Shown: positions 44,666 to 51,204 of the stretch, piece after piece
Layout: the number at the start of each line of letters is the position of its first letter
How positions within the stretch are numbered: position 1 is the stretch's first letter
NCBI RefSeq assembly: GCF_028464145.1
Contig: NZ_JAQPCG010000014.1
Location: 1-51,204, forward strand
Direction of reading: 5' to 3'
Length of the DNA: 51,204 nt
From: Maribacter sp. PR1
GTDB lineage: Bacteria > Bacteroidota > Bacteroidia > Flavobacteriales > Flavobacteriaceae
Position numbers and translations under genes: made by a program
Notes under the pieces: generated by a model
What the model was told of the DNA's origin: nothing
What the model saw: the letters and a program-made list of their open reading frames with translations, nothing else
Database searches by the model: none

Positions 44666-45926
44666 CTTTCTTTATTCCGTACAATTTAAAATAACGGTAT
44701 GCGGCCAATACCCCCACGAACGAAAATCCCGCTAACATATAGAATACCTTTCGATGTCCTTCCATACCAGGATTATTATCCAAAAGATAACCCATGGCCG
44801 GGCCTGCAAAGATGTCCGGAGTATATCCAATCAATGATATCAACCCCACCGCCGTACCTGTTAAGACCAAGGGTATTTTTCCACTTTGCATAACGGAAAA
44901 GTAAAGTGAGCGAGCAGCATACACACCAGCGGCCAAAATAAAAATTGAAAAAAGAAATACAAATGTCGATGTCTGTACTACCAGTCCTGTTGCGAATAAC
45001 ACCGATCCTGAAAAAGCGACAATAAAACTTATTAAAAGCCATAAACTGGGTCTTGAACGATCAGCGAGTATACCGATGCTAAAACCAATAACTGGCCTTA
45101 TAAATAGCAAGAAAGTACCTGTTTTGGCCGCGTCTACTTCGTTATATAACATAACATCTTGAGCATATAACGATATATCATCTGTGAGCTTATAACCTAC
45201 ATAAGCACATAGAATAATAATCATTAACAATAATACGGATGGCAACCTTAATACCTCACCAATTTGTGAGATGGTAATTTTTTCAATGGTTATTTCCTTT
45301 TCCAAAGAGCCTGGAAGTTTCATAAAAAACCAAACTAGCATACCTACAATGGCAACGATTCCAGAGGATACTAAAATTACTCTTCTAAATGCATACCTAC
45401 TATCTGCTAAACTTGCCGTATCCAAATCCCCTGTCATAAAAAAAGAAAAGACAAGAACCCCTAATGTTCCGAACAAAGCCCCAACAAGCCCTCTACCCCC
45501 ATCCAAAAAACCAAAAGCTCTCCCTTGGGCCTTTTTCCCACCCCATACCCGAGTGGCCTTGATCATCGGCGACCAAAAAAGAAATATAGTTGTAAACCCC
45601 CAAAATCCGTATAATAATTGAAGTGATCTGTAATTCGGAAACGTGGCAAAAATCACCCCTCCAGCGGCAGTACACCAAAGGGCGATTGCAATTAACTTCC
45701 TTGGCAAAAACTTATCTGCAAGTGGACCTCCCAATAAGTAGGACACTAGGGCTACAAAACCATAAACGGAAAAGCAAAGACCCAATTCAACATTGTTCAA
45801 CTCAAACACCTTTAAGAAAGTAGGTCTAAAAACCCGCTGCAATACAAAGGGTAAAATAAAAACACTTTCCCCTGCCAGAATAAGTAAGGCCAAATAGTAC
45901 CAAGGGGCTTTTTTGTCTTCTATCAT
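44652..45926 (-). CDS. Major facilitator superfamily transporter
   Basis: This is a 424-residue transporter with 12 predicted helices. It has the N-half motif GGPLADKFLPRK (loop 2-3, the MFS signature region) and GRAFGFLDGGRGLVGALFG in helix 5, with a second copy of the loop motif at GILADRSRPS. It belongs to the broad sugar-phosphate or anion antiporter-like MFS group, with unknown substrate. The ATG at 45926 overlaps the GyrI-like gene stop as TAATG, which makes this start firmer than 45950. It is second to last in a leftward operon. Confidence 0.9.
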   Translation of the reverse strand: MIEDKKAPWYYLALLILAGESVFILPFVLQRVFRPTFLKVFELNNVELGLCFSVYGFVALVSYLLGGPLADKFLPRKLIAIALWCTAAGGVIFATFPNYRSLQLLYGFWGFTTIFLFWSPMIKATRVWGGKKAQGRAFGFLDGGRGLVGALFGTLGVLVFSFFMTGDLDTASLADSRYAFRRVILVSSGIVAIVGMLVWFFMKLPGSLEKEITIEKITISQIGEVLRLPSVLLLMIIILCAYVGYKLTDDISLYAQDVMLYNEVDAAKTGTFLLFIRPVIGFSIGILADRSRPSLWLLISFIVAFSGSVLFATGLVVQTSTFVFLFSIFILAAGVYAARSLYFSVMQSGKIPLVLTGTAVGLISLIGYTPDIFAGPAMGYLLDNNPGMEGHRKVFYMLAGFSFVGVLAAYRYFKLYGIKKDGLT

Positions 45927-46408
45927 TACTTCGATTGAATTGGGATCCATATTTCCTCTTCAGAGTTAGGATTATTATTCCTATACTTTTCACCTAAGAC
46001 TTCAAAATGTGGTCGATTATCTAACTCATATGGAGAACTGGGCAACCATTCATTGAAAATATATTGAAAAATCTTTGAATCATTACTGGGGCCTTTATAC
46101 TCAAAAACAGCATAATCCCCTTCCCCTAAAACGAAATGCTTCATTTCTTTAGGAAGTTCTGTTACCTCGGAAACTTCTACAGTAGCCCACTTTTCAAAAT
46201 TCCGGGTAGGGTCAAAATCCTTAAAATATCCTTTGGGGTAATTTTGGAGTGAAATATAGTCTTTTGAAGTTCTATTTTTCACATGTGACAGCTTTGGGAA
46301 AGATTTACTCCATAGCTCTACTGTTCTATTTTCGATTAAATTCATTGAAAGTCGCATACCTATCAGATTTCTTTGGGGAGAATTTGTTATTCGCGGATCG
46401 ACTTTCAA
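45926..46408 (-). CDS. GyrI-like small-molecule-binding domain protein
   Basis: This is a 160-residue stand-alone GyrI-like/effector-binding domain (the ligand-binding half of SoxS/BmrR-type regulators) with no DNA-binding region. Signatures are DPRITNSPQRNLIGMRLSMN at the start, KWATVEVSEV and LPKEMKHFVLGEGDYAVFEY in the middle, and HFEVLGEKY near the end. The start is TTG at 46408 because the domain's first strand begins there. Such single domains can bind drugs or ligands or inhibit gyrase. Being next to an MFS transporter suggests a shared small molecule. Confidence 0.88.
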   Translation of the reverse strand: MKVDPRITNSPQRNLIGMRLSMNLIENRTVELWSKSFPKLSHVKNRTSKDYISLQNYPKGYFKDFDPTRNFEKWATVEVSEVTELPKEMKHFVLGEGDYAVFEYKGPSNDSKIFQYIFNEWLPSSPYELDNRPHFEVLGEKYRNNNPNSEEEIWIPIQSK

Positions 46409-46431
46409 GGTTTTAATATTTATTTAATTAC

Positions 46432-46965
46432 TTAGAGCTTTTCTTGTTGTTCTTTTAGAACACTAGAAGTAACCAACAATTGACCAATATGTCTTTGGCT
46501 GTGCTCGGCGGCATGGAATAAAAGTCCCAATACCGTAGAGGGAAGCTTTTTTCTACCAACAATTCTTACTTCTTTTAGCGTTTCCTCTGAAATGGACCTA
46601 AAATAGCTTATAGCTTTTTCTACCTGCTCCGTAAAATTTTTATACAAATCTGCGCTTTTAATATCATTGTCGGGCTTTCCCTCATTTTTTAATTCTTTAA
46701 ATTGTTCCTTGGATAAGCTTTTACCTGCTGCATAAGTCATCATTCTGTCTAGCACACCTGTAATGTGTTGTGCATGAAAACCAACGGAAGCCCTACCTTC
46801 TAATGCCTTCCAAAGCAACTCTTCTGGAAAATCCAATAGATATTTACCAAGTTCTTTATTCGATTGTAAAAGCGCATGTGCTGCTGGCTGAAGCAAAGAG
46901 GGAACACCCTCAACGGGTCCTCGCAACCAATATTCCAACGTGTCATTATTTTTTGAGTCTGACAT
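46432..46965 (-). CDS. DinB-like metal-binding protein
   Basis: This is a 177-residue four-helix-bundle DinB/YfiT-like protein. A probable metal triad uses H64 or H67 (GFHAQHITG) and H151, H155, H159 (FHAAEHSQRHIGQL). Some members are thiol-dependent S-transferases (bacillithiol or mycothiol type). Its role here is unknown. It lies 17 nt after pssA and 23 nt before the GyrI-like gene, in the same operon. Confidence 0.9.
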   Translation of the reverse strand: MSDSKNNDTLEYWLRGPVEGVPSLLQPAAHALLQSNKELGKYLLDFPEELLWKALEGRASVGFHAQHITGVLDRMMTYAAGKSLSKEQFKELKNEGKPDNDIKSADLYKNFTEQVEKAISYFRSISEETLKEVRIVGRKKLPSTVLGLLFHAAEHSQRHIGQLLVTSSVLKEQQEKL

Positions 46966-46982
46966 TTTCTAAAACAAGCTTC

Positions 46983-47720
46983 TTAAAACTTTTCCTGGAT
47001 AAAGGAACTAAGAATGTAAAATAAGATGATAAATGGTATGGCCAAAAACTGCATGGTAATAATCATAACTAAACTTACTACAAGAAAAATATAGCGCATA
47101 GCATTATCCTTAAAGCTCCAATTGTTGAATTTTAATGCAAAGAGTGATAGGCTACAATTAAGTAAATAGGCGCTTAATATGGTTAATAATACCAAGAACC
47201 ACGGATTTAAAATAACCTCATTTACGGTATCACTCCCATTATAAAATAAGATTAAGGGTAGGGATAAAATCATTAAGGCATTGGCCGGTGTGGGTAAACC
47301 TATAAAAGAGGATACTTGATTCTCGTCCAGATTAAAATTGGCCAATCGATAAGCAGAAGCCATGGTAATAAGGAAACCAAAAAAAGGTAATAGGGAAATC
47401 CATGTAAATTCATTGTTCTCCAAAAAAGAAACCCCATCTAGATTCCACCCTCCACTTTGCGACATGGCCAACAATTGAAACATAACGATACCAGGAACTA
47501 ATCCACTGGTGATCATATCGGCTAGTGAATCCAATTGCAGCCCCAATTCGCTTTTCACATCCAAAACCCTTGCGGCAAGACCATCGAAAAAATCAAAAAA
47601 TATACCAAGAGCAACAAAAATAGCTGCCATTTCCAATTTGTTCATTACAGCAAATACCGTAGCCACACAGCCACAGAATACATTGAGTAACGTTATGAAA
47701 TTAGGAATGTGCTTTTGCAT
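46983..47720 (-). CDS. pssA: CDP-diacylglycerol-serine O-phosphatidyltransferase
   Basis: This 245-residue integral membrane enzyme makes phosphatidylserine, the precursor of phosphatidylethanolamine. The CDP-alcohol transferase motif D46-G-x2-A-R51-x8-G60-x3-D64-x3-D68 is complete. About eight hydrophobic helices follow. It heads the leftward run through DinB, GyrI, MFS and DUF4345. TACCTTTG (47779-47772) may be its -7 box, about 52 nt before the ATG. Confidence 0.95.
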   Translation of the reverse strand: MQKHIPNFITLLNVFCGCVATVFAVMNKLEMAAIFVALGIFFDFFDGLAARVLDVKSELGLQLDSLADMITSGLVPGIVMFQLLAMSQSGGWNLDGVSFLENNEFTWISLLPFFGFLITMASAYRLANFNLDENQVSSFIGLPTPANALMILSLPLILFYNGSDTVNEVILNPWFLVLLTILSAYLLNCSLSLFALKFNNWSFKDNAMRYIFLVVSLVMIITMQFLAIPFIILFYILSSFIQEKF

Positions 47721-47894
47721 GGTTTCAGAATCAATTTAATTCACAATTCGCGATGCGACCAAGGGCGTATTCAAAGGTATAAAGTGTAGATTTATAACTT
47801 AACCTCGAAACCACCCGAGTCTCGATTATCGAGTAAAAATAAGATAAATTGGTTATTATTCGCATCTTTGCCAAGGTATCTACCAAATTGCAAC

Positions 47895-49073
47895 ATGTTA
47901 CGAAGAACACTTTTATTTTTTCTATTTCTAACCATCGGTTTAAGGGGTTTCTCTCAAGAGTTCCAAATATCACCATTGTCGAAAATTAGTTTGCTTACAG
48001 TAGGTACCGGGGAAGATTTAGCGGCAAAATTTGGACATAGCGCCATTCGTTTTAAAGACCCAACATTGGGTATTGACGAAGTATACGGATATGGTACCTA
48101 TGACTTTGAGGACCCTAATTTTTATCTAAATTTTACGAGAGGGAAATTAGCCTATACTATTTCCAGGATGCCTTTTAAATACTTTGAACGAAGTTATCAA
48201 ATTGAGCAAAGATGGATTAAAGAGCAGGAACTTGACCTCAGTTTATCACAAAGAAAAGAGATTGTTGCCTTTCTGGATCAGAATCTGTTGCCGGAAAACA
48301 GAAAGTATAAATATGATTTTCTTTTTGACAATTGTGCAACTAGGATACCCGAAGTGTTCGAGGAAACCTTGGGCAATGCGCTACAATTTGACTTTTCTTA
48401 TTTAGAGGAGCAATATACATTTAGAGAACTCATCCATCAAAATCTAGCAATAAACTCCTGGTCCAATTTCGGTATAGATTTAGCATTGGGGGCTGTCATC
48501 GATAGAAAGGCGACAACTTACGAACATATGTTTTTGCCTTTATATGTTTACAAGCAAATGAAACATACATCGTTAAATGGAAAACCTTTCGTTAAAAACG
48601 AAACTGTACTTTTAGCTGTTCCTCCAAAAAAAGACAATTCCATTTTTTTTCTATCCCCAATATTTTGGCTTTCTATATTTACCCTCATTGTAGCTTATGT
48701 CACGTATTTGGATTACAAAAGGAAATCCAGAACTATTTGGTTAGATATTGCTCTTTTTGGATTTACCGGACTTACAGGAATACTAATTGTGTTCTTGTGG
48801 TTCTTTACGGACCATGACGCAACAAAGATGAACTTTAATGTACTATGGGCCTTTGCACCCAATCTAATTTTGACCTTTCTAATAATGAAAAAAAAACCAA
48901 GTAACTGGGTCAAATATTATGTCATCCTCTTATTGCCCCTGCTGTTACTAACTGTTTTGCTATGGGTATTCAAAGTTCAAATATTTTCTGTTCTGATAGT
49001 TTTCATTTTATTGAGTTTGGCTATCAGGTATATATTTTTGTTTAATCACCTGACAAAAAGGTATAATTCCTAA
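47895..49073 (+). CDS. DUF4105 (Lnb-type periplasmic domain) membrane protein
   Basis: This is a 392-residue protein. A signal (LLFFLFLTIGLRGFSQ) precedes a DUF4105 domain (about 30-230: LLTVGTGEDLAAKFGHSAIRF, YGYGTYDF, the DNCATR motif). That Asn-Cys core resembles NlpC/P60-like peptidases. The C-terminal half has five to six membrane helices (from about 250). It is probably an inner-membrane protein whose DUF4105 domain faces the periplasm, possibly an envelope hydrolase. The start MLRRTLLFF at 47895 is preferred over 47868. It is divergent from pssA, and a CTCGAT-T-ATCGAG palindrome at 47820-47832 lies between them. Confidence 0.88.
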   Translation: MLRRTLLFFLFLTIGLRGFSQEFQISPLSKISLLTVGTGEDLAAKFGHSAIRFKDPTLGIDEVYGYGTYDFEDPNFYLNFTRGKLAYTISRMPFKYFERSYQIEQRWIKEQELDLSLSQRKEIVAFLDQNLLPENRKYKYDFLFDNCATRIPEVFEETLGNALQFDFSYLEEQYTFRELIHQNLAINSWSNFGIDLALGAVIDRKATTYEHMFLPLYVYKQMKHTSLNGKPFVKNETVLLAVPPKKDNSIFFLSPIFWLSIFTLIVAYVTYLDYKRKSRTIWLDIALFGFTGLTGILIVFLWFFTDHDATKMNFNVLWAFAPNLILTFLIMKKKPSNWVKYYVILLLPLLLLTVLLWVFKVQIFSVLIVFILLSLAIRYIFLFNHLTKRYNS

Positions 49074-49097
49074 CCACTAATTTCCGTAAACTTCTAG

Positions 49098-50966
49098 ATG
49101 AACCTACTCACTGTTGAAAATATTTCCAAATCCTATGGGGAACTTGTTCTATTTGAAAATCTTTCGTTCGGAATAAATAAGGATCAGAAAATCGCGCTTA
49201 TTGCGAAAAATGGAACAGGAAAAACTTCTATTTTAAATATTCTTTCCGGAGCGGACCTACCAGATTCGGGACAAGTGAATTACCGCAAGAGTACCCGCGT
49301 TTCATTTTTGGATCAGGAACCCAAGTTAAACCCTGATTTGACTGTGGAAGAGACTATTTTTGCATCGGACAATGAGATATTACAAGTCATCTCGAATTAT
49401 GAGGAAGCACTCACAAACCCTGAGGATGCCGATAACTACCAAAAGGCATTCGAGGCCATGGATAGGTTTGAGGCCTGGGACTTTGAAACCCAGTATAAAC
49501 AGATTCTCTTTAAATTAAAGTTAGAGGACCTCAATGCCAAGGTGGAAAAATTATCAGGCGGACAAAAAAAGCGCTTGGCTTTGGCCAACGCACTTATTAA
49601 TAGGCCAGACCTTTTAATATTGGATGAACCAACCAACCATCTTGACCTAGAAATGATCGAGTGGCTAGAAGAGTATTTCGCCAAGGAAAATCTCACATTG
49701 TTCATGGTGACCCACGACCGCTATTTTTTGGAAAGGGTTTGCAACGAAATTTTGGAACTGGAAAATGGCAAACTCTATCCGTATAAAGGGAACTACTCAT
49801 ATTATTTGGAGAAAAAGGAAGCACGCTTAGAGCAGGAAGCCGTTGAACACCATAAAACAGAAATACTTTACAAAAAAGAACTGACTTGGATGCGTAGGCA
49901 ACCTAAGGCCAGGACCACAAAATCCAAATCTAGAATAGACGATTTCAACACCATAAAGGAAAAAGCGAGTCAACGAAGAAAGGAACACGAAGTTCAATTA
50001 GAACTGAACATGGAAAGGATGGGCAATAAGATTGTTGAAATCCACAAAATATCAAAGTCCTTTCCAAATAAGCTTATCCTGGACAAGTTCGAATACTCCT
50101 TTACGAAAGGAGAACGTGTTGGGATTATTGGTAAGAATGGAACAGGAAAATCTACCTTTTTAAATATCCTAACCGGAAGGGATGAAGCAGATAGTGGTAA
50201 AGTGGTCATTGGTGATACTATCAAATTTGGATATTATACTCAAAAGGGTATTCAAATTAAAGAAGGCCAAAAAGTAATAGATGTCATCCGTGAGTACGGG
50301 GATTTTATTCCATTAATGAAAGGAAGGCAAATATCTGCGCAACAATTGTTGGAGCGGTTTCTTTTTGATAGAAAAAAACAATACGACTTTGTAGAAAAAC
50401 TAAGTGGTGGTGAACGAAAGCGATTATATCTGTGTACCGTTTTAATTCAAAATCCTAATTTTTTGATTTTGGATGAACCTACCAACGACTTGGATATTGT
50501 AACACTCAATGTTCTAGAAAGCTTTTTGTTGGATTTTCCAGGCTGCCTCATTGTGGTTTCACATGACCGTTACTTCATGGATAAAATAGTGGACCACTTA
50601 TTTGTCTTTAGAGGAGAGGGCGTTGTAGAGGATTTTCCAGGTAACTACTCTGATTATAGAACGTATGAGGATAGCAAAGTTATAGAGGAAAGGGAGCAAA
50701 AGGATAAATCGGAACCCACTAAAAACACTTGGAAAGAACCTGAAAAGACCAAGCTATCCTATATGGAGCAAAAGGAATACAAAAGCTTAGAAAAGGAAAT
50801 AAAGCAGCTGGAAAACAAAAAGCAAGAAATACAAAAAAAGTTTACGGACACTTCTCTCTCAGGTGAAGATATTGAAGCGCTATCTATTGAATTAGGTGAA
50901 ATTTCAGATCGCATTGATAAAAAAACCGAAAGGTGGTTTGAGCTGGCCGATCAAATGGAAAGATAA
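49098..50966 (+). CDS. uup: Uup-type ABC-F ATPase
   Basis: This is a 622-residue protein with two ABC cassettes and no membrane domain. The first has AKNGTGKTSIL (Walker A, with Ala where Gly is usual), LSGGQKKRLALA and LDEPTNHLD. The second has GKNGTGKSTFL, LSGGERKRLYL and LDEPTNDLD. The inter-domain linker (TWMRRQPKARTTKSKSRID) and a C-terminal coiled coil (about 560-622) mark it as Uup-like rather than EttA. Uup acts on ribosomes or branched DNA. It starts 24 nt after the DUF4105 gene, possibly co-transcribed. Confidence 0.94.
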   Translation: MNLLTVENISKSYGELVLFENLSFGINKDQKIALIAKNGTGKTSILNILSGADLPDSGQVNYRKSTRVSFLDQEPKLNPDLTVEETIFASDNEILQVISNYEEALTNPEDADNYQKAFEAMDRFEAWDFETQYKQILFKLKLEDLNAKVEKLSGGQKKRLALANALINRPDLLILDEPTNHLDLEMIEWLEEYFAKENLTLFMVTHDRYFLERVCNEILELENGKLYPYKGNYSYYLEKKEARLEQEAVEHHKTEILYKKELTWMRRQPKARTTKSKSRIDDFNTIKEKASQRRKEHEVQLELNMERMGNKIVEIHKISKSFPNKLILDKFEYSFTKGERVGIIGKNGTGKSTFLNILTGRDEADSGKVVIGDTIKFGYYTQKGIQIKEGQKVIDVIREYGDFIPLMKGRQISAQQLLERFLFDRKKQYDFVEKLSGGERKRLYLCTVLIQNPNFLILDEPTNDLDIVTLNVLESFLLDFPGCLIVVSHDRYFMDKIVDHLFVFRGEGVVEDFPGNYSDYRTYEDSKVIEEREQKDKSEPTKNTWKEPEKTKLSYMEQKEYKSLEKEIKQLENKKQEIQKKFTDTSLSGEDIEALSIELGEISDRIDKKTERWFELADQMER

Positions 50967-50976
50967 ATCCATAACC

Positions 50977-51057
50977 TTATTCTACCATTTCAGGCGTCAG
51001 ATCACCGTTCCCGGTTAAATATTGATTCATTAGTTGCTCCAGTATGATGTATAACAT
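50977..51057 (-). CDS. Tiny hypothetical ORF
   Basis: A 26-codon frame (MLYIILEQLMNQYLTGNG then DLTPEMVE) starts at ATG 51057 and stops 10 bp from the uup stop. It reads like a real C-terminal helix, so it could be a small peptide or the tail of a decayed gene. There is no family match and no clear ribosome-binding site. Confidence 0.25.
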   Translation of the reverse strand: MLYIILEQLMNQYLTGNGDLTPEMVE

Positions 51058-51204
51058 CGATTAAAAACACATTTTTTCCGGTAAGCTGTTTTTTACTCCT
51101 CGGTCGTTTATCGAACTAAATCTACACTTGGTCCGAATCGTTGTCGGATAACGAGAAACGCGTGTTTTTCAACGAATCGCCACCCCCCAAAATACACTTG
51201 CGGT
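51058..51204. other. Right-edge noncoding region with short repeats
   Basis: This stretch is richer in GC and CpG than neighbouring spacers. TACACTTG occurs twice, 70 bp apart (51123-51130 and 51193-51200). CGATTCGTTG-like and CAACGATTCG-like blocks form an imperfect inverted repeat between about 51134 and 51180. No gene is recognisable before the edge. Confidence 0.3.

Noticed and set aside
1..51204. CRISPR arrays, transposases, integrases, phage genes or toxin-antitoxin pairs
   Set aside because: No regularly spaced repeats, inverted-repeat-bounded transposase, integrase or recognisable toxin-antitoxin gene was seen on either strand.

Overview
The window looks like chromosomal DNA of a pigmented, probably marine member of the Flavobacteriaceae (Bacteroidota). 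The base composition is AT-rich. Promoters follow the Bacteroidota pattern of TTG or TTTG, 18-20 nt, then TAnnTTTG. Lipoproteins and outer-membrane proteins are of types common in Flavobacteriia: FKBP with thrombospondin-3-like repeats, TonB-plug/MG2 proteins, CarboxypepD_reg-like, DUF4105, DUF4198 and fasciclin. Genes are tightly packed, often overlap as TAATG, and several start on TTG. The window is mainly core chromosome; I see no phage, insertion sequence, CRISPR array or integrase.

Layout. The left edge (1-360) carries two tandem strong promoters pointing left and a GC-rich leader with a boxA-like motif, best read as the leader of an rRNA operon whose 16S gene lies outside the window. 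Then come thrS-infC-rpmI-rplT (668-3989; infC apparently starts on ATA), an EF-hand protein, YjbQ and a HAD phosphatase. A long leftward block holds a secreted 'asparagine synthetase B'-named protein, dnaB, accA, an EamA transporter, an LptF/G permease and tgt. Region 13.1-16.3 kb has an outer-membrane barrel, an FKBP lipoprotein, an S4 RNA-binding protein, a phosphoribosyltransferase and aroK. tRNA-Lys(TTT) and tRNA-Leu(GAG) flank a GH2 glycosidase.

At 19.0-22.7 kb a CarH/LitR-like MerR regulator with a B12-binding domain heads a compact crtI-crtB-crtZ operon. This suggests light- and cobalamin-controlled carotenoid synthesis; no lycopene cyclase is present. Leftward genes follow: a thioredoxin-like protein that has lost both active-site cysteines, aconitase, MoxR, and two SurA/PpiC-type periplasmic chaperones. 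Region 29.3-32.8 kb has a small conserved protein coupled to a class-A-type serine hydrolase lipoprotein, rluF, and a CarboxypepD_reg-like protein. After a fasciclin gene and a 637-bp gap with a possible gene remnant come recQ, kdsD, tatC, an AhpD-like protein and lptB. With the LptF/G permease, kdsD and lptB serve lipopolysaccharide synthesis and export.

The most accessory-looking part is 39.4-47.7 kb: an MG2/TonB-plug surface protein; a two-gene arsenate module (thioredoxin-type arsC plus aquaglyceroporin) behind an ArsR-like palindrome but with no arsR in view; DUF4198; and a leftward run pssA-DinB-GyrI-MFS-DUF4345. The window ends with a DUF4105 protein, a Uup-type ABC-F ATPase and 238 bp of mostly noncoding DNA. 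I found no clearly new system. The best leads are the CarH variant beside crt genes, the arsC-aquaglyceroporin pair, the cysteine-less TlpA-like protein, and the unusual start codons.
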